DNA from: Conidiobolus incongruus B7586
Lineage: Eukaryota; Entomophthoromycota; Entomophthoromycetes; Entomophthorales; Conidiobolaceae
Assembly (NCBI GenBank): GCA_000697335.1
Contig: JNEM01006577.1
Span: 1 to 24,557, forward strand
Reading direction: 5' to 3'
Length of the DNA: 24,557 nt
Positions 1 through 9,591 of the stretch are shown one piece after another (position 1 is the stretch's first letter; the number at the start of each line of letters is the position of its first letter). A program made the translations under genes and the position numbers. The notes under the pieces were generated by a model. That model did not search any database, was not told the origin of the DNA, and was given only the letters and a program-made list of their open reading frames with translations.

Positions 1-1879
1 AATAATTATTAAATTTAATCTTCTTTTTAAAATAAATTATTAATAAATTAAATAGGATTATAAGAATAGGTTATATTAATTAAAAGTTAAAATAAATTAA
101 ATTACCTAGAATTATTAAAATAAATATAGTAATTATAATGCATTATTTATAATTTAATAATAATAATTATTATTATTATTTTATTTTATTAAAATAAATT
201 TTTAATATATTTAAAAAATTTTTCGAATTAATAAAATGAATTATATATTTTAATAATTAATTAATCTTATTGTCAATTATATTATATAAAAGAATAATTA
301 AAATAAGTGATTATATAGATTAATTTATATTTTTTCAGTATATATAATTTAATTATAGAATTTTATAATCAAGTATATAATATAATGAACCAAATAAATA
401 ATATAATGTGAATGTATATGTTGATCAAATAAGTTAAATATATTGATTATTTTATTGATAAGTTAATATTATAAATTAAATTTCAAATCAAAATATTTAA
501 TTTTAACTTTATATTATGAGATTAATATAATAATCTTTGGATTGGATAATTGGATCGAATGTATAATTAGGAGAAAGGAGATACATGAAAAGATCAATAT
601 ATATATATATATATATATTTAAGATATATAAATTTTGTATAAGAATTTACTTAATCAATATATCTTTTTTAAAATTGATTTTTTGTTTTAATTTTCATAA
701 TCCAATTATCATAAATTTTTATTGAATTTAATAAAGCACATATTAAAATTTGGCATAGTATATTTAAATTAAAATTAAAATTAAAAAATCATTCAATTTA
801 AAAAATTAAAATAATTTAATAAATAAAATTAGAAAATTTTATATTAAAAGTAATAGAAAATTGTAATTTATCTAATCAAATTACTTCAATATCAATTTTA
901 TTGAGTATTTAAAAAAATTAATCAAAATAGGATCAAGATGATCAAAGAGCATAATCTATGAATATTTTTGTTATCTTTTTTTGTTCAATATGATTAATTT
1001 TAATTACACTGTAAAAATAAATCCAATATTTGGATTCAAATCAATATATTTGGCTATAATCTAAAACTGTTACCCAGTCTATTAATAAAATAAGAACATA
1101 ACATTCAAATGCTTTCAGAAATTTAAAATTATTGGAGAAATTAATTAAATCATTCCTTTATTTTTTCAAATCATATCAACCTACTTAAAATAATAATTAA
1201 AATAATAGCTAATAACTAATAAATAAAATTAGATTATATCAATGTGACGTTTATTCAATATTAGTGATTTAAATTTAATATCAATATTGATCAGGTGAAT
1301 ACTATCAAAACCCTCAATAATAAAAATCATAATTCTATCAAATTAGATATTAAATATAACAATATTTTAAGTTGTAGAATCTTAATTATTTATTAAAAGT
1401 TTTAAATCATTTTTTAAAAAAAATTTATAAAATTTCAATTAAAATTTGAATAAATTTATATTTGTAATATAGTATTCTATGTTTAAAGAATTATTAATAT
1501 TGATAAATATTATAACAATAATATTTTAAATAAAGTGAATTATTAGTATGAAAAATTGAAATATAGTTAATATACCAAGTATCATTAGTAAAATTATACT
1601 TGATTCAACCCCAACAATCTAATAAATTATTTTATTCAAAAATCTAATAGCTATTGTGGAAGAAATATTCCTTGTATATATTAAATATATAAAATCTCAT
1701 AAATTTTAAATTTTCTTACAAAATTATTAATTAATCTTGAAACACTATTACAAATATATTATTTATAAAAAAAATAATAGATTTAATAATATCTCCTGTT
1801 AAAATTAGATTGGAATATAGTAATTAATTATTCATAATAATTGCTTTAGAATAATTAGTAATGGTAATATATTAAAGTC
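1..1879. other. AT-rich intergenic DNA, no gene seen
   Basis: This stretch is extremely AT-rich, with poly-A/T runs and stops in all frames every few codons. I found no exon with the higher GC and the clean GTA...AG intron borders that mark genes elsewhere in the window, and no tRNA-like hairpin set. A (TA)n microsatellite lies near 596-618. The last part should hold the promoter and leader of the gene starting at 1880. Confidence 0.6.
596..618. repeat. (TA)n microsatellite
   Basis: Uninterrupted alternating AT/TA dinucleotides for a little over 20 nt in intergenic DNA. Such tracts are expected by slippage in a genome of this composition; no function is implied. Confidence 0.8.
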
Positions 1880-3033
1880 ATGGAACAATTTTTCACTCCA
1901 TTGTATATTGCAACAAATAGGTTACCCAATTTCAATTATGATACCAAGTTGAATTACCAATTATTTTTGAACAAAGGTATCGATTTGAAGATTGTAGACT
2001 GTCCTAGTAAGTACTATCCTTTTCATTTTCTGATTTATTGATATTAATAGATAATTTAGGTGGTACTGGCGATGTATATAGTATATGCTTGGTCAATAGA
2101 ATATTCTTATAACAATGCACTATTTAGATGTTGAATAAGTTGAAATCGAAGGATTTAGATTGTGCTATTTTAGTCTGAAGGATTTATCGCATGTAAATAC
2201 ATTAATATGACTAATGAATATTATATATATCTAATAATTTCAAATTTAGCTAAATTTAATAACAATGAAGATTTAGTAGCCATTGGTACGTATGTAGCGT
2301 TTCCATTATGCTGGGCTGCATCCACCAGTAACGATCGCAATATTAAAAATTTTGAATCTTAACGACCCCGCCTTCGGTATCAGTCGCTTTGCAAGCGACA
2401 TTCATATTATGGCCTTATATTCGGCTCACTTGAGAAGTTGGAAGCTTAAAGAAATCCAATTTAAAGTTCACCAAAATTTGAAGGAATAAGCCGATGGTGT
2501 CATTTCTGAGAATTCAGATTTGTTCTTGTGGGATCATTTCACTACTAAAGTAACTAATTATGTATTTTATTCTCAATTCTTTTATTTAACTGACATTTTA
2601 CATCAAATAGCCCCACTATGATGACGAAGCCCTCAAAAAGATTGGTGAAGTAGTCCCCCTTTGGTCATCCTTCACCATTGTCACCATCAAATCCTACCTC
2701 TCGCAAACCTCGGTTGAGACTTTACAGTGTATGATGGAAGGCATTCAATCTAGCATCGACTAATTTAATACCTTCGATCACTGCGTTGACTTTATCCAAC
2801 AATGCTTCGGCTACAATCCTGAAGACATTTGCGCATGGTACCAAATCGTACAATATCCCAAACGCGTGACTAAATTGAACTATTCTCAACTAGTCGACTT
2901 CACCAGAGTGCTGCAATTGGCCCAAGAACAAACCACTCAAACCGATGCTGTAAAGATTAACGATTGGATCGATACTAGAATCGCTCAATGGAACAATTTT
3001 ACTAATTCATTTAATTTATTGAATAGAGATTAA
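1880..3033 (+). pseudogene. Ca3427-like periplasmic-binding-fold protein, disrupted ORF
   Basis: Five exons (1880-2006, 2060-2073, 2128-2192, 2250-2549, 2611-3033) give about 308 residues, close to my recollection of fungal Ca3427-like proteins (type 2 periplasmic-binding fold, related to ABC-transporter and thiamine-precursor binding proteins; cellular role not established). Family landmarks in order are FFTPLYIA, PSGTGD, DLDCAI, SEGFIA, GTYVAFPLCWAAST, GISRFAS and LFLWDHFTTKPHYDD, with a C-terminal half ending near DICAWY. All four introns (53-61 nt) are clean GT...AG. Within exons the frame is broken: +1 shifts are needed near 2173-2178 (GTC TGA) and 2357-2362 (TCT TAA), and in-frame TAA codons sit at 2487-2489 and 2761-2763, where Gln would fit. 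Similarity continues across every break. The start is the first ATG that leads into the FxTPL motif; the usual first strand seems short or missing. Identification is from memory of the family. Whether this is a young pseudogene, a recoded gene or contains sequence errors is open. Confidence 0.65.
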
Positions 3034-3129
3034 AATTCTATAATTTTTGAAAATAATTAATAATATTAATACTATTTTTATCCCATAAAAAGAATCAATT
3101 TTCAATTAATAGATTAAACCACACTAATT

Positions 3130-3165
3130 ATGACTGATTACAAATTCAAATCAACACTAAAATGA
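3130..3165 (+). promoter_or_regulatory. 11-codon upstream ORF overlapping the HAD start
   Basis: An ATG at 3130 opens an 11-codon reading frame (MTDYKFKSTLK) whose TGA (3163-3165) overlaps the ATG of the phosphatase gene (3162-3164) as ATGA. If transcribed in the leader, this arrangement could reduce translation of the main ORF or allow termination-reinitiation. Whether the transcript includes 3130 is unknown; this is read from sequence only. Confidence 0.4.
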
Positions 3166-4141
3166 GTATACCTAAAAAATTAATCACATTTGACTTCTTT
3201 TCCACTCTAATTGAACCCAAGTACAGTATTGGCCAACACTACGTATAGACTCCTCAATTTGTATAATACTTTATCATACTAATAATTTCGCAGTCTTTAA
3301 TAGGCAAAAATCACGGATTTAACATTAATCCCACTAAATTAAATTCGGAATTTTTGAAGAGTTACAAATATTATACAAAAAAGTATAAAAATATGGGTTA
3401 TTTTGATAATTTGAGTAGTAGAAATTGGTGGAAATTGGTAATTATTTTTTGAGAAATTAGTAATTAAATAATATTAATATATCTGTTAGGTGGTTAGAGA
3501 TACTTTCCAAAACTGTGAAGTTGACTCCAAATGTATTCAAATTTAACCATTTAATCATTCATATTAATCAATTAATATAGTAATGGAATCCCATTTCAAT
3601 CCAATGTTTCATGAACTTTTTACAAAATTCTCTAAAAAAGAAAATTATTACATGTATGACGATGTATTACCCTTGCTAAACCAATTAAAATCTAATGAGA
3701 ATTTCAAATTGGGTATTGTTAGCAATATGGATGAAAGAATACGTAATTTTTATAATCTTAACATTGTTTAATGAATACTAATTATTCGAAAAGATGATTT
3801 ACTAAAAGAATTTAACCTGATCCAATATTTTGATTATATTGTCATAAGTCGAGAATGTGGCAAAATTAAGCCTGATCCGAATATCTATCTGAGAATGAAT
3901 CAATTGGCCAATATTGAGCCAAAATATAGCTATCATATTGGTGATGATTATGAAAAGTAGTAGTTACCATTTTAATTGATCAATTATATTCATTAATAAT
4001 TTGTTTTTTAGAGATTATTTAAGTTGTGAGCAAGTTGGATGGAGAGGTTACTGGCTACAAAGAGACTCTCTAACAATTGACCCAAAATTAACTATTCCAA
4101 AGGATCAAATATTGACCAAATTAACTGATTTTCAAATCTAA
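3162..4141 (+). CDS. HAD-superfamily hydrolase, HDHD3/DREG-2-like
   Basis: Six exons (3162-3242, 3294-3437, 3490-3532, 3581-3742, 3794-3956, 4012-4141) join in frame to 240 residues, near the size of animal HDHD3. HAD motifs are present: motif I DFFSTL (nucleophile Asp11; the family pattern is DxxxTL, not DxDxT), motif II in IVSNMD, motif III Lys in GKIKPDP, and motif IV GDDYEKD. The cap region contains YFDNLSSRNWW, matching the LSSRxWW signature of this subgroup. Subfamily I HADs are mostly small-molecule phosphatases; the substrate here cannot be told. The first intron is best drawn from a GTATAG donor at 3243, which removes an in-frame TAG; a second donor at 3261 would leave that TAG in the exon. 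All introns are 48-55 nt, and several carry a TACTAAT-like branch site. The gene is intact although it lies between two disrupted genes. Confidence 0.85.
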
Positions 4142-4186
4142 TAAATTTTAATATTTAAATAATTTAATTTATTAGAAAAAAGTAAT

Positions 4187-4394
4187 TTATAATAAATTTT
4201 GGATGTAGTCTAAAGCGATAGGAGCTAAATTTCTAATCAATATAAAATTCACAGTCAGATTTGATTTAATATATACCTAAGTTGAGACCGATAGCAATTA
4301 AAGTAAAATTTTGAGCGGTAGAAATGGTTTTCTGTCTAAGGATACGTCTTTCTTCTTCTGTTAATTGAGGGACTTGAGGTTGAAAGGAAAACAT
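4187..4394 (-). CDS. tom5: TOM5-like small mitochondrial import subunit
   Basis: Two exons (4394-4277 and 4224-4187) around a 52-nt GTATAT...TTTAG intron encode 51 residues. The protein starts MFSFQPQVPQLTEEERR, has a basic middle (RRILRQK) and one C-terminal hydrophobic segment (FTLIAIGLNLAPIALDYI, about residues 29-46). Yeast Tom5 has the same size and plan: an MFGLPQQ-type start, an EEEKR segment and a single C-terminal outer-membrane anchor. Tom5 belongs to the TOM complex and helps pass preproteins to the Tom40 pore. The protein is too short for a firm call by eye; another tail-anchored mitochondrial microprotein is possible. The gene is convergent with the HAD gene, with 45 nt between the stop codons. 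Confidence 0.55.
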
Positions 4395-4750
4395 TTTGTT
4401 TTAATTTGAAGTATTTAAAATAAAAATACTATATAAATAGAGTAAGTTAATACTGAATTAAATTGAGATATGATTTTTAATAAATTGATTATTTTAAAAT
4501 TAATTATTATAAAATTATTTTTTATAAACTTACATTTAAAATTAAAATTTATTAATTTTTAATTTTCCTTTTATAAATTGATATAATTTATTTATAGTTT
4601 CACAAATTTAAAATTAAAAATATGGGATAATTGAAAATGATTTTATTTGTTATGAAAAAGTTTTAGTCCCATAATTAGTTATACACTAAGATAAAAATCC
4701 AAAAATAAACCCTTATCAAACCACCACCATAATATAGCAAATATTATAAA
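4395..4750. promoter_or_regulatory. Divergent intergenic region, TOM5-like / YbeY
   Basis: AT-rich DNA between two divergently oriented starts; it should contain both promoters. I see no distinct motif beyond A/T tracts. Confidence 0.4.
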
Positions 4751-5375
4751 ATGATTTATATAGAGCAACTAGGTTGCCATATCTACAAAATCAACATTGC
4801 CAACTGTTACAAGTCCGTTGAAAAGCTCCTATCTCTGACCCCGTATTCCAATGGGAGCTAGGTGTCCAATTCATAGAATTATTATTTATTCATCAATTAA
4901 ACAATAAATAGAGGGAAAAAGATAAATCAACCGAGATTCTAAGTTTTGGATTTCATCAAGTAAATATGAGCAATATTGTATGATATAATGACAATTGATT
5001 GATATTTGGACTTCTATACCTGGTCAATTACCTCAACCTAGTAACGAAGATGAATAAAATATTGAGGGCTTATTCATAAGTTTGGAATACGTTTACAATC
5101 AGTACAAATCATCAGTGTTACTCAACCAATCAAAACCTAATGAATTATCTATAAAGCAACAGGTTGAAGGCCGATTACCAATACTACTCGCTCATGGTAT
5201 CTGCCATCGGTTGGATTACGATCATGAGTTGAAAGAAGATTATACTAAAGTAAATAATCAATAATATTTTCATTTTTAAAGTTGGCGACTATTTAAGATT
5301 TATATTTACGAACAAAAAATTTAAACTTATAAAATATGGCAAAACCAAGAGCCTGAGTTAAATTTATTAGAATAA
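4751..5375 (+). pseudogene. YbeY-type endoribonuclease gene, disrupted
   Basis: The product is recognisable as YbeY/UPF0054, a zinc metalloprotein for rRNA maturation, organellar in eukaryotes. Landmarks are LGVQFIE, the STEILSFGF motif (family: PTDVLSFPF), LFISLEYVY, and the metal site HGICHRLDYDH with all three His present, although the usual glycine of the LGYDH part is Asp. The reading frame is broken repeatedly: a 1-nt loss near 4850 (SN/WELG junction); TAG at 4909-4911; an intron starting GTAAAT at 4960 whose expected 3' end about 50 nt later reads GG instead of AG (5008-5009); TAA at 5055-5057; a phase mismatch across a 32-nt intron at 5250-5281; and TAA at 5322-5324. Protein similarity nonetheless runs nearly end to end. 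It most likely is a recently decayed gene, or an active gene badly represented in the assembly. Another functional copy elsewhere in the genome would be expected if the protein is needed. Confidence 0.65.
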
Positions 5376-5968
5376 TTAATACTTAATTCAATATAAAATA
5401 AAATTATAGATAATTTTAAAAGTTTTGATTGAGATTATATAATAGTTAATCAATGATACAATTATATTTTTACAATTTATAACTATTAGTTTATTTTAAA
5501 ATTTTAAAATTTATTCAAGTGATTGAATATTAGTAAATTTTCAAATATTCTATACTAATAATTTCAAAGAAAAATATATTTTTATTTCATAGATAATAAA
5601 TGAATCATTATCAATTAGTTAATTATATTTATATTGAATTATTTTAACATTACACAAATTTAGTTATATACTTTTTTGGAAAACTGAGCAATTGCTGATA
5701 ATAAATTAAAAAATAATGGTTAAAGTGAAAATTGATGAAATAGTTATTGGAATAGTAAACAATTTTCAAGAAAAAATTGAATATTTTTCTTAATAAATTC
5801 AGAATAATAAGGTTTGAATTATGATTACATGTTGATATGAATAACTAAAAATATTTAAAATGTTAAGTAAGTTAATATTCGCTATTATTCCATTATAATA
5901 TATATTATCATTTCTTTAAATTGATATTCATATAATTTGACGAAATTTACTATTTTGTAATTTATACT
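5376..5968. other. AT-rich intergenic DNA
   Basis: No exon-like segment, RNA gene or repeat recognised. The right end presumably holds the leader of the small ORF at 5969. Confidence 0.5.
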
Positions 5969-6269
5969 ATGGAATTGAAATCCAATTACATCCAAAGCAA
6001 CGCTGATCTAATTTCGGATTTAAAACAATTTTAGCAAGATATTGGTATATATGTATATGACAATTAATATGTCATGATTACTGATTCAAATTCTAGTAAA
6101 TACATATCAATGATTGTACATTGAATTAATTTATTGTATTCCCAACATATTTATAAACAATTACTATTACTTTCATTGAATATTAAAAATAATTGAAGTT
6201 GGTAAACTATCAAACTTGATAGATATTGTTCAAAATTTAAGTGATAATATGGTTCAGCAAATGACGTAA
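5969..6269 (+). CDS. Possible small coiled-coil protein with an in-frame TAG
   Basis: An ATG at 5969 opens MELKSNYIQSNADLISDLKQF, followed by TAG (6032-6034) and QDI, then a consensus-length intron (6045-6096, GTATAT...TTCTAG). A second helical segment, KLSNLIDIVQNLSDNMVQQ, ends at TAA 6267-6269. The two join in frame if one 154-nt intron (6045-6198) is used, giving about 49 residues apart from the TAG. If the 52-nt intron is used, a 19-nt middle exon brings in a TGA. The heptad pattern of L/I/V residues suggests a small amphipathic-helix subunit of some complex, but I do not recognise the family. It could be a decayed gene, or two unrelated chance ORFs. The TAG sits next to a Gln codon, as would fit a lost CAG. 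Confidence 0.35.
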
Positions 6270-6714
6270 ATTTTTTAACCATTAATTGTTTTTCAATTGT
6301 TCAATCATAATATAACATTATTGTCATTGATTTAAGCTTATGTGTAATATAATGAAAAAAAAATAATGTGATTAGCCATAATAAGATTTTGAGTAAAATT
6401 GAATAAAGTTAAAAATTCAATATTTGTTGATTATTAACAATGAATAAAAATTATATTATTAATAAGCTTACCCTATAATCTCAACTATTAAAAAATATAA
6501 TTTAAATATTTATAGTGTTTTTGTGGATATATACTCTTTTATATATTAAGTTAAAATGAGTTAAAATTGTCATATAGTTCTATTTATTTACACAATTTTA
6601 TTTCTCCCATAATATTACGAATTCTTATAATTGATAAACTAAGTCTCAGTTCCAAATCAAATTAATATAATTTGATAGTTAATAGTATTATTCAATTTAA
6701 TATATTAAAAAAGA
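6270..6714. other. AT-rich intergenic DNA
   Basis: No coding or RNA signal seen; it should include the promoter of the ankyrin gene starting at 6715. Confidence 0.5.
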
Positions 6715-7375
6715 ATGTCAACTGAAGGAGCCTCAAATAGTAATAAATATTCTATGTAATAATCTAATAAAATATTAAGATTAATCTGAATCTTTAGTTG
6801 AAATTATTATTTCAGCTTGTAGAAATGATCAAATTGATTTGTTGACGGAAACTGTTCAAAATGCTACCGAGTTAGATATTAACCAAACCGATAGCATTGG
6901 AAATACTCCTTTACACTGGGCGTAAATACCCTTAAACTTTATATTGACAACATTCATTAATTTAACATGTTTAGATGTATTTCAGGTTCTTTTGAATGTC
7001 TCGAATATCTATTACAATTTGAAAATATTTCCACTTCCTCTAAGGATAAAGTATTGGGTGAAACACCTTTACACAAAGTCTTCAACCCTTTGAAAAGTCC
7101 CAAAATTAGTGAAATTTTGGTGGGTTTGTTGTTGGAAGCTGGTTGTGATTATAAATTAAAGAATAAGGAAGGTAGAACCGCTTTGGACTTAGTCCCTAAG
7201 GATGGTGAATTTGAAAATGTTAGAAATTTGATACTCCAGGCTGAGGCTTCTTCATTATTAGTAATTATATTTTAGCATATTATCAAGTATTATCTACTTA
7301 TTCATAATTTTTTAGGACTTACCGGTTGATGATGATGACGATGATGACGGTACTGCAAGTGATATTTCCGAATAA
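6715..7375 (+). CDS. Ankyrin-repeat protein
   Basis: Four exons (6715-6739, 6798-6921, 6975-7260, 7316-7375) encode 164 residues; the three introns are 53-58 nt. Three ankyrin-type repeats follow one another: IGNTPLHWACISGSFECLEY (about residues 43-62), LGETPLHKVF...LLLEAGCD, and NKEGRTALDLV. The second repeat is lengthened by a KSPKISEI insert. The C-terminus is acidic (a DDDDDDD run, then SDISE). This small layout resembles short fungal ankyrin proteins of unknown role such as S. pombe SPCP1E11.10 (from memory). Ankyrin repeats mediate protein binding; the partner is unknown. There is no signal peptide or membrane segment, so it is probably cytosolic or nuclear. The frame is uninterrupted and all Gln codons are CAA or CAG. 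Confidence 0.85.
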
Positions 7376-8920
7376 ATTCAATATTTTTTTTTCATTTTTT
7401 TCACCTGGTTCATTATTAATATATTTATTAATCGATTTTGATATTTAGATATTCATTTGGATAAATATAGATGCCTTAAATATAAAAAGTAAATTGTTGG
7501 TTTATATAACTAATGTTATTGTTGTTATTCATTATTTTGTTTGTTGGTAAATTATTAATCTATTCAAATATTTTTATTCTTATTCAATCAATCAGCATTT
7601 AATAAATGAAAAAATAGTCATATTTCCATTATTCGTTAGTATGAAGAATAATACATATTAATTACCAAATGAAAGCTGAATAGATAAATATTTTTTAATA
7701 TAAATTTATGATTCTAAATATTTATCCAATCATAATTCAAGTTATTTAAAAAAAATCAACTTTATTGTGTTAAAATTGATTACGCGACCTTACTATCAAT
7801 AATATATTAAATTTAAAACCTTAATGAGTGTACGATTCAATAATTTTGAATTTTAAAAGCCAGATAAAGAGTTGACTTAAAATAGTTCAAAATGATAATT
7901 AATCATCATCTTAAACTACAATTTTTATCCCATTTAAATTCCAACCTTCTATCAACTTAATGACACTCAATATTTGATTCTCATAAGAATAATCATTCAA
8001 TTATTTCGCTATTTCTATGAGATTATTAGCTAATCCTTCATAATTTCATTAAAAGGTCACAAAACTTGAATTTGGCGATTATAAATTTAGCGAAATATAG
8101 CAATATCGAATGCAAAATATTGTTATTCAGGTATTATAGTCGGTGAAAGTATAAAATTTAACTTTTTTACTCAATATAGTATTAATCGATAAGCATTGAT
8201 GAAATATTAAATTTTAAATTACAAATGATTTTAATCGCCAAATTGATAGAGCTTAGTACAAAATGATATTAATTAATTAAATTGTTAAAAATTATCATTA
8301 CATAGTTGGATTTTTTCAAAATTAAATGTTTAGAATTATATATTGGCAAGGAATCTACTGAATTTTTCAATATATGTTAATAAAAATTCTGTTAATTTAA
8401 TAATAAAAATATTTTTGTTCTAATAGACTATTTGATATTTTACTGATTAAATTTAATAATCAAATTAAATTAAAAATCTAAAATATCACAAAGAATTTAA
8501 AGTGATAATAATAATATATAACATCATTGAAAAAATATTAGATTGATTATTATGAACATCTACTTAATAAGAATAACGCATCTAAAATATTTATATATTA
8601 AGGAAAATTTCTATCAGATTTGAATACAATATCTATAAATATTTTTCATATTTGAATTGATATTAATTTTAATATATTGTAACCTGTTATATATACTAAT
8701 TGATAAATTTTGAAGATTTCGATATTATGAATAATCACATTAAATTATGTATTATTTAACAAATCAATCCCAAAAAACATCAATTTCGAATTGTAACAAA
8801 ATCATATTTGGAAATTTTATATATACAAAAATTCATAATATTTTAACCAATCAACTATACCTATCTATATTGATCCAATTAATTACATAAGTTATATTAT
8901 CAAATTTCCAAATATTTTCT
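7376..8920. other. Long AT-rich intergenic region with one weak ORF remnant
   Basis: Between two converging genes. On the minus strand, 8039-7899 reads LANNLIEIAK, then TAA, then a run including ILSVIKLIEGW and ending TAA. Upstream (8373 to about 8043) a frame lacks TAG and TGA but has five TAA. Given the base composition such runs can arise by chance, and I recognise no family. Nothing else gene-like was seen. Confidence 0.4.
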
Positions 8921-9591
8921 CTATGGCGATACTTTTGTACCGAATCTACTTAGAGGCCACACTACAAACAATACTTTAGCTTCGACTAAACCCATACTCA
9001 CCTAAAAATCATTAATAACATATATGTAATTTAAATAACAAACGCTTACAGGTCCAAAGAATCCCGAATCGTAAGTACTACCGAAACGATCTCCCGAAAT
9101 CCAAATATGATTCGTAGGCACTCGAACAATTCTTTGTAAATTATCGTTTTTGCCGTTGATAATGATGTCTGGTTTGCGCATCTCAATAATATCGTGGGGT
9201 AGTCCTTTGATGCGTTTGATGACATGATGTTCAGCATTCATTGGTGATCTTTTATAAAGTATTATTAGTATTTGAAATTTGAGATAGTTTGGAATAAGAT
9301 TACTTGCAAATTACAACATCATCATATGTCAAATTCTTATTAAGTTGAGGACGTTTTAAACCCAGTACCCAATCTCGAGTGGCTCCATTACTGTCGGGAT
9401 TCAATGTAGGCTAATATCAATAAATAATTGATAATTCACTTGAAGAATATGAATAGGCATTAACCTACCTGCATGGACTGTCCCTCCACCTTATAAATAG
9501 AGAATAAATATTCATTAATGGTTACGAATACTGGTATCCATAATATTGGTTTAATAATTTTTAGAGTTAGCTGACTTGGATTGATTGCCAT
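8921..9591 (-). CDS. imp2: Mitochondrial inner membrane protease subunit 2
   Basis: Four exons (9591-9469, 9410-9304, 9248-9050, 9001-8921) give 169 residues, close to yeast Imp2 (177). This is a type I signal-peptidase-family serine/lysine protease of the inner membrane that trims sorting signals from proteins exported to the intermembrane space, working with Imp1. Visible features are an N-terminal hydrophobic anchor (about 12-33), catalytic Ser39 in GQSMQPTLNP, the general-base Lys88 in VIKRIKGLP, the NHIWISGDR box, and FFGPVSMGLVEAKV, which matches the GPVxxGL segment of Imp2. The SMQPTLNP start of the catalytic box and the length favour Imp2 over Imp1. Introns are 58, 55 and 48 nt. The stop is TAG, the only intact gene here not ending in TAA. 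It is divergent from the YRB30-like gene. Confidence 0.9.

Noticed and set aside
599-618. TA tract as an origin or telomere-like signal
   Set aside because: It is an ordinary TA microsatellite, like the ones near 16354 and 20549, with no associated structure.
3251-3260. In-frame TAG in the HAD gene as another recoded stop
   Set aside because: Using the upstream GTATAG donor at 3243 places the TAG inside a normal 51-nt intron and improves the family match.
3533-3580. In-frame TAA codons before ATGGAATCC in the HAD gene
   Set aside because: They lie in a 48-nt GTATTC...ATATAG intron in correct phase.
1880-5375. A simple nuclear code with UAA and UAG = Gln throughout
   Set aside because: Intact genes end at TAA in the right place (for example chitin synthase at 11732-11734, whose frame continues long past it without TGA), and none uses TAA/TAG for Gln internally.
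7899-8373. Minus-strand gene with TAA codons and a TGA-associated shift
   Set aside because: Open runs of this size without TAG/TGA are expected in DNA this AT-rich, and no family or clean intron supports it.
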